DNA of 64,000 nt from the NCBI RefSeq assembly GCF_945859685.1, contig NC_079147.1, positions 191,067,174-191,131,173 on the forward strand, read 5' to 3'. The notes under the pieces are model-generated. The model made no database searches and was not told the origin of the DNA. It was given only the letters and a program-made list of their open reading frames with translations. The translations under genes and the position numbers were made by a program. Positions 34,260-46,900 of the stretch are shown one piece after another. The number at the start of each line of letters is the position of its first letter. Within the stretch, counting starts at the first letter, position 1. The stretch is from Eupeodes corollae (Eukaryota > Arthropoda > Insecta > Diptera > Syrphidae).

Positions 34260-35504
34260 CTTCTCATGCTCTCTTTTTTTCCTTCTAAGAAGCCGGTGTT
34301 CCTCTCTCCTCTTCTGCTCGTAGAGCTCGCGAGCAGCTCTAGTCCTTTTGTGCAGCGCCGTTTTGTATGCCTCTTGTTTCGCTGCGTGCGCTTGCCGGCA
34401 TTCGTCGTCAAACCAGGGGTTTCGCTGTGGTGGCCGTGTGAAACCTAGCACTTCAGAGGCGGCATCTCTGATGGCTGCAAGGCAATGTTGCCACTGGTTT
34501 TCAATGCTTAATGCAGGAAGCATAGGACTCCTTAGGAGGTTACTAGAGACCTGATCGGAAAAGGACATGGCAGTCTCTTGCGATTGTAGCCGTCTAACGT
34601 CGAATCTTCTCACAGTACCTCCTTGTTTTGGCTTGGATCGGGATATCCGTAGCCGTACCTTGGCTACAACGAGGTAGTGGTCCGAGTCAATGTTGGCCTC
34701 TCGGAATGTTCGGATATCCTGGATACTGGAGAAGTGTCGTGCGTCGATCGCAATGTGGTCAATCTGGTTGACGGTTAATTGATCAGGAGATTTCCATGTC
34801 CCCTTGTGGATATTAAGATGCGTGAACTGCGTACTAGCTACCAGAACGTCTCGCCCCGCAGCGAAATCGACCAGCCTGAATCCGTTGTCGGAGGTGGTGT
34901 CGTGCAGGCTGTATCTCCTGATTATGCCACCAAAGATGTCTTCTCTTCCTAGCTTGGCATTAAAATCTCCTAAGACAATTTTAATGTCATAGCCAGGGCA
35001 CTGCTCATATGTCTTGTCCAAGAGCTCGAAGAACATATCTTTGGTGTCTTCATCTTTCTCCTCTGTTGGGGCATGCGCGCATATTAGGCTTATGTTGGCG
35101 AATTTAGCCTTGATGCGGATTGTCGTGATGCGCTCGCTCACACTGTTGAAACTCAAGACTTTTTGCCTGAGCCTAGTTCCAACAACAAATCCACACCCAA
35201 ATAGACGCTGTCTTTGTTCTCGGTAGCAGTCGCCGTAGTAGATATCGCAGTCTTTTAGTTTGCGTTTACCCGGTCCATCCCATCGCACTTCTTGGATGGC
35301 TGTAATATCTGCCTTGCAGCAGTTTAGGGCTTCCGCTAATTGTTCGGCTGCACGTGGTCTGTTAAGGGACCTAACATTCCACGTACATATCCGAAGTTCG
35401 TTGTCCTTATTTCGTTTGCGTGGGTTGTCAACAGTGAATCCGTCCGTATCCGAGGCTTGTTGTTGCTTCGAAACTATGATGTTTTTACGTGGCCAGGAAG
35501 TCAC
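34260..35504 (-). pseudogene. RTE endonuclease half (N-terminal part of the split RTE protein)
   Basis: Apurinic/apyrimidinic-type endonuclease that nicks target DNA to prime reverse transcription. From the Met at 35504: CTWNVRSLN at 40-48 (catalytic Asn), AIQEVRW at 69-75 (catalytic Glu), VLGDFNAKLG at 177-186 (Asp and Asn), GTWKSP at 235-240, QIDH at 247-250 and the final NIDSDHYLV at 271-279. A basic, Arg/Lys/Glu-rich linker ends at the insertion point. All active-site motifs are intact. The frame continues in phase at 27532. Upstream of 35504 the same strand has no other long frame, so this is a single-ORF element. Confidence 0.9.
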
Positions 35505-35921
35505 CCCGACGGCACAACCCCCAACCTAGAGGGCCAGATCCTTAGTATAACTCCAAGGAAGGGGAGCCGGATGAACCGCTTCTTATAGGCCTGGGCTCCG
35601 AATATGTCGAAGAAGCCTTATAAGGTGTTCACTAAGTAGTTCGACCTTACTGGAACTGTAGACGCCACCGTTGATTCTATCTCGAGAATTCGTCCGCTGC
35701 CGCCTGGATAAGGAGAGGTGCCTTAGTGGAAACACCTCTCCCCCCCTCTCTCGTTTGCTGCCCCCAACAACTTTCCACTGGGGTTGGAACCCAATCTCCA
35801 GTTGAGGTACTAGGCACCCGATGTTCACCGCGGGGAGGTGAGAGTAGGAGTTGATAGACAGAGGTGGGTTTTGAGAAAAACCTGTGGACGCTTGTGTCCT
35901 CTTGAATGCACATGTCTACCA
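35505..35921 (-). other. RTE 5' untranslated region
   Basis: GC-richer sequence that continues the element upstream of its frame. A diverged but recognisable copy (around CTGGGGTTGGAACCCAATCT on the plus strand) recurs at 51175-51290 in the second RTE copy, which supports it as element sequence. Composition falls to AT-rich at about 35921. Confidence 0.75.
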
Positions 35922-35931
35922 TTTTGAAAGT
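35922..35931. repeat. probable target-site duplication, 5' side of the RTE
   Basis: TTTTGAAAGT, same as 25707-25716. Confidence 0.6.
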
Positions 35932-38329
35932 ACAGTATTTTAAATGTACAGCATTTTGAAATACATAATATTAACCATACAGCATTATGACCATACAGTA
36001 TCTAAAGAATTTTGTCCTTCCAATATTTTAAAATACAGCATTTCAACCCGCTCCCATTTTTACAACAGTTAAAATCGTAGAAATGATATAAGATTTTCTT
36101 CATGATTTTTAGTTAATAGAACAAAAAGATGCTTGTTACTTTTCTAAAAATTCTTACGATTTAAAAAAAGTAATCTTATAATTTGTATCTTATACTATAG
36201 GGTTATTTTTTTTTAATTTTATTTATTTTAAAATTTGTAGAAGAGTGAAATAATGCAAGCATTGTTATATATCATCTTTTGTTCTTCGAAGTCCATAGTT
36301 TTAAAACAGATACAGCTAAAAATATTTACTAATTATTGAACAAATATTTTTCTACTTGTAACTTAAAACTTTATACAAAAATAAATACCTTGGAGTAATT
36401 TTAACCAAGTTCTTTTCAATGATTCTTAATAGAGAAACTGAAAAATAGAAAGAAAATATTGGCCTTACGTTTGTTAAAAAAAGAACTTAATATCACTAAG
36501 TGAATTTTGTTTGGAAATAAGATAAAAAAATAATTTAAAGTCTTTAAGACTTTAATCGCATTTTGATGATGTTAAAATATATCTCCTACGCATTATTTTC
36601 AATACTTATACAAATAGCTAACATATCAAAGCTACTTTATGTATTTTAATTGCACTTAATGATTTTCAACCTTAAACAGATAAATATAACAAAGAAAGTC
36701 TTGAAATAAAATAATAGAAAACTCAAAGCCATTCATATCTTATTATTTGTAAACTAAGTGGAAATAAAGATAGGTATAGAATGGCAATCCATTGCAAATA
36801 TCTTGGCGTTCATGTCTTGTACCCTTTTATCAATCCTTAATATGAGTTGAAAATGAAACTAAGTTCTGTCATACAGCCGAAGCTGCACTCGATGTTTTTA
36901 CAGCACTTCGAAAAAAAAGTTATTTCAAACCATTTCAGATTATTTCACGATTAAAACTGAAATAATTTATATATTTTATTTTCTCTGAAATTATATTTCA
37001 ATTCTAGAATTTTGTCAAAAAAATCTCCTAACTTTTAATTTGAACATGATATTTTTTTCGAAATCCTAAAATAATAAAAACAAAAATGCTTTGAAACATC
37101 TATGTACTAAAATAAATATATGTCATCTTTAGTGCTATAAGAAAAAAATTGCATCTGCAAAACATTTTGTGTCAATAAGTTAAAACAGCTAAAATCAATT
37201 AGCAATATTTTTCAATATGACCAAATAAACTTTTGGGAAAAATATTTTTTTTTTTGACCTTTGTGTTGATTAAGAAACTATTGTGAATTTTTTCTTTTTT
37301 TTTGAAAATGTTTATTTAGACTTAATACATGTGCTTAGTAGCCACCAAAAGCTGTGTTAAGAAACTAAGTTAAGTTAGTTTTGATATCATTACATAATAT
37401 GAAATTGGCCATTTCAAAAAAAAAATACATTTAATTTTGTTTTGCCTCAAGATAAAATTAAGCCATTATGCTTAAAAGCTTTAATGACTATTTAAAATTA
37501 AACATATAAACTATTTTGAGACTTAAACAAAACGTCAAATTAAATACTCTATTTTTGGTTATTTCGAGTTTTTGCGTATTTTCACAGGATTTAAAATGCT
37601 TCGGGTATTCTTAAAAATATCTTTCAAGATTACAGTCAAAAATACCAAGCTACTATTAAAAAATCCATTAATCAAGTTTTTACATTGTTTCTCAAAATCA
37701 ATGAAATATTTATTCAGTTTTTCAAAATACTAGTAGATCTAGAACCAATCTGTTAAATTAGGCTGTAGCTAATTTATAAGATATTGTATCTTAGAGTTTT
37801 AAGGTACTAAGAATAAATAAAATTAAATTAAATGAAAAGTAATAGACTTTACATTAATTTTTGGAATAATTATTTTTTAATAATAGTTGTTGTATGGAAA
37901 ATTAGTGTGTATTCGATTTGACTTTGTTTCTTTAGAATATGTCCCTCAAGTGTTAGGTTTCCCAAAAATCAACTTAACAGCTGTGCTGAAATTCGATAAA
38001 GAAATTAATAAGTAGTCCCTACTTCAAGTGCTTATGAGCTTTTGTCTAGTGACTTGGAAAGGTTATTTATAAGCTCTTTTTACAAACTGAATTAAAACGG
38101 ACCCCACAACAAATATTTTAGGAAGAACAAAATTTTGACGTTTTCGGTATGCAATACACGTCTATAGGAATGTTCTTCAGTATAAACTGTGGCCCAACTT
38201 GGGTATAGTACTATTAAGTTCAAAGATTAATTCTTTAGCCGTTTTATAAATAAATATGATTTAAAAACTGTCAGAAATTTCGAAACAAAATGTTGGATAG
38301 AATTTAACAATGTCTAGGAAAGTTTTTTT
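35932..38329. other. AT-rich interval with degenerate ACAGCATT repeats and a doubtful RT trace
   Basis: 35930-36055 contains about six loosely spaced copies of ACAGCATT/ACAGTATT-like words. 36390-36440 could read KYLGVILTKFF on the plus strand, a phrase typical after the YADD box of non-LTR elements, but nothing around it confirms an element. The remainder is featureless. Confidence 0.3.
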
Positions 38330-39130
38330 TTATAACAAGCAGACACTCAAGGAGATATTATTGCCCTTATTATGCAGACACAGTGCGAGCACTAGAAAAA
38401 GGAGAGAGAGTTTGAAAGGAGATTGGTTTTGGATTCCTAAATATTGCAATGACTTGGAAAAACAGATTGTGGTAAGGCATTCCACATTCGCGTTGTACGG
38501 CTAAAGAACAAATATCTGTATTTGGCACTATGGACGAAGTTGGACTTTAGGGTACACTGATAAGCATTCATAAAAGCGCTAGTATTACGGTTGAACTGTT
38601 TCAGGGGAGGAATGAAACTACCTACGAAGTAAATGGACTTATTATGACATAATCACCAATCAATCTAAATACTCTACGTTAAATACTGTCGAAGAGGCTT
38701 AAGTAAGTTGCAGGAGCACCAGCCCAGATATGGGAGTTATACTCAAGCTTTGGACGTATATAAGTCTTGTAAATAACAGCCAGATCAGAGGGGAGAAAAA
38801 CTTCTTACATCGCCTTAGAAAACCCAAGCACGTTGCGGCATTTTTGGCAACATCGCGTATGTGATCGTTCCACAAGAGGTAGTTGGTGAAACACATACCG
38901 AGAATATCGAGGTGTTCAGCCTCATTGATGCAAGTGTTATCCATGGATAATGGCAATGGGGGTACATCTGGCTTAAACGATACAAGACAGCATTGGGGTT
39001 TCAAAGCATTAAATTTGTGAATTAATTTATCCTGTCTTACGTTAACAACCTCAAAATTACACAACTCAATTTGGATACAGATTTTAGATTGTACGTCGAA
39101 TATTTGACTAGGACACTTCCTACCATTTTT
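38330..39130 (-). pseudogene. Jockey-clade non-LTR retrotransposon relic, C-terminal part
   Basis: Minus-strand reading gives NALKPQCCLVSFK, then PLPLSMDNTCI, LDILGMCFTNYLLWNDHI and AKNAATCLGFLRRCKKFFSP (38800-39050). These are the conserved blocks after the catalytic box in Jockey-like elements. Near 38440-38500 the phrase SRTTRMWNALP-like is the common C-terminal motif. A shift near 38760 and stops separate them. It is 5'-truncated and dead. Confidence 0.8.
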
Positions 39131-42100
39131 TTTTTGTCAGATCCACTGTTCCAAAATGTTCGCATCCATAGTTAATAGAACTTTACGTCTAATTTAAAAT
39201 GAAACAAAAAGAAATGTAGTGTATTTGTGAATATTCATAAATTTGAAATTTACTATCCTAAAAAAAGACAAAACAATCCCTTAAAAGTTACAAACAAAAT
39301 GTACAAATTTCATATGTATTTTGTCTCCCATGATTGTAAATTAAATTTTTAATTTTTCGTTTAATTTAATCCAACCCAAAATTTCCCCTTAGGCAATTAT
39401 TATACTAAAAGCCACAGAACTATTAAATGAGTATTTAACCACAAATTTTGACTGAAATAATAAATTAATAAAGCTAGATTTAATGTTGATGCTCATTTTA
39501 AACCCAGAGATTATTATGAGATTTTTTTCAACTTATTATATATATTTAAATAAAAATACAGTAATTTTAATGAAAATAACAATATTACTACCCCATAGTA
39601 ATATTATATAAAATGTATTTAACATATGTACAAATTTTCATATACGAACGAAAAATGTGATTTTTATCTAGAATTTTATATATCTAATTATAAATGTGTC
39701 AGAAACTTAATTTAATTTAAAATTCTATTAAAATAAAATGTATTTTATTTTTGTTGTTGTGTATTTTTTCATTAGCAATAATATGACTTATTTAAAAAAA
39801 AAAACATATGAAATAACTGAAATTAGCTTGCGGTCTTTGATATGATTATGATACTTACATAATTTCGTATGCAATAGTGGGTTAGATATAATACTCAACA
39901 GAATGTTCATTTTGCATAATGATTTTATATGTGGGCAAAGATTTATGAGTTTAATACTACCTATATGAAATGATAATAAAATCTGTTACTAATTGCTATT
40001 TAGTTGGCCAAAACATTCGTGGGATAGTGTAGTTAGCTAAAGGTCTGCTTTTTGCAGATAAATCCATAGAGGGTTTAAAAACAAATCACACCAATAACCG
40101 CTAAATTTGAAACGCATTGATGTGTATAAAATGGTTTATTCAATTATTTAAATTAATTTGTTGAAATAAGGCGATATATTTATTATGAAATTAAATTTTC
40201 GAGTACGTTTAAGCTGGAAATTATTTGTTTAATTGAACTTTTATACTTTCTATTTTCAAGAGAACGCTTATTAATTGATGGTATGATTAGTGTTGAGATT
40301 AAAACGATATAAAACATAGCATAACAAATTGACCTTGCACTCCAATATATATACGAGTATGCATTAGAATTTAGATCTGAAGTTAAATAGTTGTTTGTGA
40401 ACAAATTAAATCCATTTTACAAAATCATAATAGAAAAAATAGTAAGTATACGCCCAAGTGAACCAATGTGATGATTTCCTCATAAATCAAAATACAAACT
40501 CACACGAAAGGGTCAGAACTATTTGATCTTATAATCCATAGTCACTTAAAACTTTTTACAATTCGAGATATTGGTTTTTTAAAAAATAATTATTTTCAAA
40601 AAATTTAAACATTTTCAAAATTTTAGAAATATTTAAATTTTTGCCTAATGGAGATTATAAAGGAATGAAAATGCTTTAAAAGAACTAATAAATTCAAATT
40701 TAACTCACATTTTGGGACATCAAAAGGTTAAAAAAAGTTTTGGGCATTGTTTCCAAAACAACATTCAAGTGTCCATATTATCTTAAAGCCCCTCAAGCAT
40801 ATAATTTTACAGGAAATACAAATAATAAAAATCAATACTTTAACATTTGGCCTTAAGAAAATCCTCTTACTTTAAAGCCTTTAACTCAGTTCTTTTTTTC
40901 ACTTTGGCATCACATTACCGTTTGTTGGCTTTTTGCTGGCTTTTCAATGAGAATAGCGTACTCATATTTTTCCAACTCTGTTAATACAAATAAAGGCTAA
41001 ACACCACAAATTCGTGAACCTGCCATTATATGTAATGTACCGTATTTTTTACCTGCGTATGTATATGAGTTTCTATTGTTATTTCTTTAAGGGAACAACA
41101 TTATAGTATTAAAAATATGAGGTTATAGGCGATGGTGTTATGCACATAATTATAAAAGTCTCTCAAACATTGAATTATAATGTAAATTCTTCCATAAACA
41201 AAGATTTAAAGGCTTTTCTTTTCATATCGTTTATAAATAATTTTTCCATAAATAATAATCCTTCTTTGTATTCATGGAAAAAAAAGAGAAGAAAAACATT
41301 AATAAAATTGAAAGTCGTTATAATATTTTCTTGAATTTCTTCACAATATTCCAAACAATTTCTTTTATTGAAGAATGTGGTGTTGTATAAAGATGCAGAT
41401 TTAATGTACATAACTGTATTTATGGATACAGTTATATATGCACAGTAAAACTTTATATTGAAATTAAATTGCAAAAATAATATTATTCGAATTGTTCTTC
41501 TCGTTATATACATACGTATTATATTCAAGTGTGTCTTTGTCTAAGGATTTACTGCCATAACATTAAAATGATCTTTCTTAATACACACATCCACAAACAT
41601 ACCACAAAATTTGCATACCTAGACATTTTCTTTATAACATTTCAATCGATTTAAGGAGGAAAAGTGATATCCAAATATAGCAAAATGCTTAGTCTTGGTA
41701 TTATCCTTTTGCCCATTATAATATAACATCCTTATACCTTACCTATCTATGCACAGCACACACACAAACACACATCTCCTTAAAATAAATTGAGAATCAA
41801 TGCAATGCAAAGTGTTAAAGGAAATTATTTTAAAACGATTTTTCAAAATTACATATAAAATAGAGTGAAGTCGAAAGTATCTACGGTATAGATGATAGGA
41901 ACCATTGCGTGTCTAATGTTACCTATACCTTCTACATACTCTGTCTTGTCTATATCAGCATAACTCCTTTTAAGTGTATGTCTGTGTATATTAAGTAAAA
42001 TACTTTGTTGAATAATTTATGAGTGAATTATTCTTTTTTGTTCCTTAGGAAAAAGCAATCATTTCCCAATTGATTTTATTCTGTTTAAATTATTTTGTAT

Positions 42101-42519
42101 ATATGTGAATACATAGAATTTTAAACTTAAGGCAACTATTTGAGAATGTAATTTAAAAAACATATCATTAAATGGGAGAAAATCAATTTAACTTGAATAT
42201 TTTTTTTTTAATTAAATTAAAAATGACCTTTTCAAGGCAGAAAAGAAAACTTAAAACTTAATCATTTAACATAAAAGTGTATGAACTTTTTCAAATGGTT
42301 GAAATGTCAAGACTTTGAAATTTAATAACAAAATTTGTAACGAACCTTAAATAAAATGATAATAATACAATTAATTTTCTTTTTTTTTTTAACTAAAAAA
42401 GAACTTTAAAGTAGACAAAAATTAACATTGGAGAGTATGAAATTTTTGTGAAAATATTTGATCGTGAAATTAATGGCAAGAGCTTCGAAATTTGCATTTC
42501 TTTAGTTTTTAAAAGTTGT
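39131..42519. other. AT-rich non-coding interval
   Basis: About 3.4 kb with no recognisable coding sequence, transposon termini or RNA gene. A short CA-rich stretch lies at 41754-41778. Small frames are scattered and overlap on opposite strands. Confidence 0.3.
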
Positions 42520-43790
42520 AGAAAGAGGCTGTAGTGCGTCCCACGCTGATAAAATCCCACCCCGTCCATAGATTTGTCTTGCTAAAAACTTAAACAAAAT
42601 ATTCTTAACAATATTTTGTGTTTCGATAAATATTTTAAAAGTCAATATATTTTTATCTTTTACGTTCTTAGTTGTTTTTTGTGGGTTTTCCTGTTTATTT
42701 TTTTGTTAAATTAATTAAAAATTACCAACACTATTTTGTATATGATGAAACAGTTTGATTTCAAAATCTATTTTTGTTCACGAGATCGTAAGCTGAAAAG
42801 CAGTTTTTAACAATTTTAAAAACCATTTAAAAATGTTTTTTTCTTATTGAAGCAAATACAGATTGGATTTTCTTAGACCAATATATTTTGCGTTTAAAAC
42901 AAAATTTTGCATTTTCTCATTTATTTACAAGATATCAAGATTCGAATATCAGTTTTTAACAATTTTTCGTATTAATTTTTGTAGATTTTAATTTTGTGAA
43001 AAACTGAAAATTGTATTTTTGGAGGAGTTTTAATGTTTGTTGAAAACAATATTTTGTATAAGATGAAATTAGATTGAAGTCAATATCCTTAATTTTAAGA
43101 ATGCCGAAAATCAATTTGTACCAACTTTTAGTAATGATTTTTGAGGTTTTTATTAAAAAAAAAAAACCTGTAAAGCTCGAAATTTTACCAGAATACGTTA
43201 GTCTTCGTTGCATTAAATAATTTTTGAGATAAAATCAGCTTGGGTTCGTAAAATATTAAAGGTGACAATTATTTTTTTTAAGTTTCTTTTTTAAATTTAG
43301 AAATTGTATCAGTTTAATATCATGTCACGTTTTACATATACAACACAATTCTTTTTTACATCTTTCTGCATTATTATAACAAAATGTGTATAAAGTCAAT
43401 ATATTTACTGGTTCTTGAGGTATAAGGACAAAAAATACAAAAGATGGACGTACAAATGTACGTACACAAGCACACAAAGACAACCCTATGAAAACCTTTT
43501 ATTTAGAATCTAGGAACTTCGAAATTTCGAAAAATCCTACCGTTTAATATGGGAACTTAATAAAAAAGAGGCAGGGATGCGATCCACACTGATAACTTCC
43601 CATTCCCTCTGTCGATTTGTTTTGCTTAAAAGTTAAAAAAGGTGTTAGTTGAATTATTTTTAAACATTTTAAAATTTCTAATAATATTATTCATATAAAC
43701 AAAAAAGTTAAGTTTGAAAATTTAGTTTTGGTAAAAAGATTTTTAGTCGAAAAAATATTTGTACCAATTTTAGTAAATAAATAAAAAATT
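42520..43790 (-). repeat. dispersed AT-rich non-coding repeat, minus orientation
   Basis: Read on the minus strand, one unit starts near 43560 (TTCCCATATTAAACGGTAGG) and passes a short GTACGTACATTTGTACGTCC-type tract and CTCAAGAACCAG. It ends near 42530 with GGACGGGGTGGGATTTTATC-CAGCGTGGGACGCA. The tail of a preceding unit ends at 43560-43640 (CGACAGAGGGAATGGGAAGT). The same start, CGTACG tract and ending occur in the plus orientation at 56220-57670. No coding potential. Confidence 0.75.
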
Positions 43791-43794
43791 GGAT

Positions 43795-43830
43795 AGTGCA
43801 ACAGTACGTTGGGAACCAGGGCACCCTTTA
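43795..43830 (-). other. possible fragment of an RTE 3' end
   Basis: GTGCAACAGTACGTTGGGAACCAGGG resembles, imperfectly, the 3' end of the RTE at 25736-25770 (ACGCTACAGTCCGG and CCTGGGCC) and the fragment at 57781. Too short to be sure. Confidence 0.35.
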
Positions 43831-44419
43831 CTATTGAACAATTCTTTAGCTATTTTGTTATTTCTTAATTAACGAAAATTAACTGGATTTTAATAGTTAG
43901 CCTTTTTAGCAAAAAAAATATGGAAAGTCGATACTGAAACAAATCCTAACCATTTTGTTGAAATCAAACTATAGAAGATTTATTTATAAGATTTGCTTTT
44001 GTTTTGAAAAAGTATGTAACTATGATTGAGGAATGTGAGCTACAAGTTGAAATTCTTAACCTTATTGTGTTTCCTTGAAAGTTAAGTAAAGGTTTTCGTA
44101 GAGTTTTGATGTTCTTAATCCGTTTCTGGCTTCAAAATCACTATATAACGTGAGGGGTTTTGAAGTATCTTCTTTTAAAAATGGCATTGTGAATTCAAGA
44201 ATTATTTTTTTAATGTTATGTGATGGTTTTCCAACCCTTTAATCTTGTCTTCAATAAAAATATTAAAATATATTCAGTATTAAGTAACAAATACTGCAAC
44301 AAACTTCGTAAAACTGAAATATAATTAAATTTAGGACTCTTCTACATTCTGAAAAATTGTTAAGGAACTAAATGGAAATAAATTTAAGATAGGCATAAGG
44401 TTCATATTCGAATAAACTG
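43831..44419. other. AT-rich non-coding interval
   Basis: Nothing recognisable. Confidence 0.3.
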
Positions 44420-45199
44420 GATCATTATTTTTAAAAGGTAGCATGTTATAGGTGACGATATAAGCTCGGATGAGGTACGTATGGTTTTAAATAAAGTCAA
44501 AGACTATAAGGTTACCACATGATGATTGAGTTCCTTACGAGTTCTTCAAATATGCTCCCAAAGTTCCCTCGAAAATCTAGCTAAGTCATATTCTCAAAAT
44601 ACTAAATACAGGTGAAGTACAGGAAAGTTTTAAAAAACAATAGTTTTTTCGAGTACACCCTAAAATGTATGTTAATAATGTTGAATACTAAAGAGGTATT
44701 AATTGTGCAGGATTCTCAACAATAGATCACCTTTTTGCTTTGCAAAACATATTCGAATTTTTATATTAAAAAGGGAAAAAAAGTTATATGCTATGTTTGT
44801 CGATTTTAGGGCGGCTTTTTGCAGCACAGATCGGGGAACACTGTTTTATAAAATGCGTTATTTAAAAATCGTTTGAATTTTCAAATGTATTGCGAAATCT
44901 GTATAAGAACACTAATTCGGCGTCAGAATATTTCATAACCATAAGTGGAGTGAGGTAAGTATGTTTACTATCTTCTTACCTTACTGACTCCTTGTCAAAC
45001 GGAATTTTTGTCGTGGGATTTCAAATTAGAAAAATTATAAATGTTTTATTATAGCCGATGATCTTGAATTATTCTCAGCCTCGCCATAGAGCCTTTAGCT
45101 CATGATATACAAATTAAGTGGATAGGCTGTGGAGTCTGATGATAAATACGTCAAAATCCAAGGTCATAATTCTTAGTTCAGGTAGAAGTAAAGGGTGAT
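44420..45199 (+). pseudogene. non-LTR reverse transcriptase relic, cut by the assembly gap
   Basis: Plus-strand fragments in order: VPYEFFKYAPKVPSKI near 44530-44580, GINCAGFSTIDHLFALQNIF near 44695-44755, FVDFRAAF (motif A region) near 44797, and YADDLELFSAS-like text (catalytic box, one base altered) near 45055. INTSKSKVIILSSGRS follows near 45147-45185. Several frame changes make it a relic. The protein style differs from the Jockey-like relics elsewhere; clade not determined. The following 200 N cut it off. Confidence 0.7.
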
Positions 45200-45399
45200 N
45201 NNNNNNNNNNNNNNNNNNNNNNNNNNNNNNNNNNNNNNNNNNNNNNNNNNNNNNNNNNNNNNNNNNNNNNNNNNNNNNNNNNNNNNNNNNNNNNNNNNNN
45301 NNNNNNNNNNNNNNNNNNNNNNNNNNNNNNNNNNNNNNNNNNNNNNNNNNNNNNNNNNNNNNNNNNNNNNNNNNNNNNNNNNNNNNNNNNNNNNNNNNN
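45200..45399. other. assembly gap (200 N)
   Basis: Exactly 200 undetermined bases, a round number that suggests an estimated rather than measured gap. Frames reported across it have no meaning. Confidence 0.99.
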
Positions 45400-45799
45400 A
45401 AGATGCAAATTATTACAGTTAGCTATTAGTTACTTTTAAAGTAAATTCAATTGACAACTTTTTTAAAAGCTACAAACACAACAAAAAGGCTGATAAGACA
45501 AGGGTTTCGATTCAAATATTATGAGATCAGAGACCATCTGTGTGGACATCAATATATGTACGTTTGTCTGATGGGTTATGCTAACGTTTACAATGCTTAT
45601 GAATAAATGCTTCGAAACAACTTAACGTATAACTTTCATCTAAACTGTTATAGAACATAGTTTTGAATTTGAAATTCTTAAAAGAGTCATTGGGTGAACT
45701 TACAACAAAACAAACATAATTATTGAATATTTCAATTGAGTTTTTAAGGCCAAGAGCTCCTTAGTTCGATTTGCTGAAATTGTATTTAGTTACCTTCGA

Positions 45800-46900
45800 T
45801 TGACTTAAAGTAACGTTGAAACGAATAAGAGCCAATGGTGATGATAGTGTTTCATTTATTATTTCTGCAACAAAATAAAATTAAGGGAAGATTAAAAAGA
45901 TTGAGACTTTGTGAAAAAATAGTAAAAATACGGAGACAAAACGCAAGTTTCGAGTATAAAATTACACCCAAGTCAGTAAATACAGATACTCTACTTAAGG
46001 AACATGTACTCAAAAACTATTGGAGGATTTCTGCGTGTAAAACTAGGCAGTCAGATGCAGTGTTAAATCTTTTGAAAAGTTTAATGTCATCAGCATATTC
46101 ATATAAGGAAGGACGAATTTTTTTGTGCTCGAAACCAAGTCATTTATAAATTAAATAAATAAGATTGGGCCTATATGGCTACCCTGGGGTACACCAGAGT
46201 TCATAACAAACGGACTTAAATATTTATTACACTACATTGTCTAGTTTAAGAAATTGTATTTCACAACCTTGACGAAACAGTTATAAAATAATTATTTTAT
46301 GACACAACTTATCAAACACTTTATTTTAATCAGTAAGCACACAATCAACTTGTTTACTTTTTATCAAAGAACCTAAAATAGATAAATTTAAGGCAGTAGA
46401 ACGTTTTTTAACAAGACCAGCTGGATATTAAAAATAATTGAACTACAATGAAAGGAGAATAAACTGTAAACAATTTAGGTATCACAGATAGCTTAGCAAT
46501 AGGTTATTAGTTCAGTTCATGTTTTTGGGAGTTGATGGCATACCATCGAGACCAGCACTAACACTCATCTGATTTCAATATGTTTCTTGCAACAGTATTT
46601 TCACTTAGGTACATATTTAAAAATTAGGATAGTATTAAAATATTGAGAGTTTAGAACTAAAGAAGAAGAACAAGAATTAACTGAGTTATATTCATCAAAT
46701 GCTTCTTTGAAATAGCTTGCAAACATGTTTGCAATAACTTTTGAATCATGATCATTTTAAATTTGACATAGTGTTAAGTAGACACAATAATTTTTCTTAC
46801 AATTGACGAACCATCACAAATTATCTGGATTTGATTTAAGATCTATTTCAATTTAATTACATCATTATCATTCAAGGAGTTTGAATATTCATAAAATAAT
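45800..46900 (-). pseudogene. Jockey-like non-LTR reverse transcriptase relic
   Basis: On the minus strand: SVSAGLDGMPS near 46540-46570 (from the SAGPDGIP motif), NKVFDKLCHK near 46320 (motif A), VMNSGVPQG then IGPILF near 46165-46205 (motif B), and SVFTDLGVILYSKLAF near 45915-45990. The order is right and the frames are broken. It shares its phrases with 62050-62840 and 23900-25560. Confidence 0.72.

Larger units (their letters stand above)
25717..35921 (-). mobile_element. RTE-type non-LTR retrotransposon, nearly full length, interrupted by an errantivirus
   Basis: On the minus strand the order is a 5' untranslated region (35921-35505), an apurinic endonuclease domain (35504-34260), a 6.7-kb retroviral insertion (34255-27537), a reverse transcriptase and C-terminal region (27532-25743), and a microsatellite tail. 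Excluding the insertion and one target copy, the element is about 3.5 kb, the usual RTE length. The two coding halves are in phase: 35504 to 34256 plus 27532 to 27390 is 1,392 bases, exactly 464 codons, joining the 548-codon remainder. It is clearly richer in G+C than its AT-rich flanks. The protein type is often mis-annotated in insects as craniofacial development protein 2-like. Confidence 0.88.

Noticed and set aside
34266..35588. Plus-strand frames opposite the RTE endonuclease
   Set aside because: Antisense shadows of the endonuclease frame.
41175..41528. 117-codon minus-strand frame
   Set aside because: AT-rich, Ile/Phe/Asn-rich chance frame without a signal peptide or motif; overlapped by a plus-strand frame.
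45178..45422. Frames running through the N gap
   Set aside because: They consist of undetermined bases.
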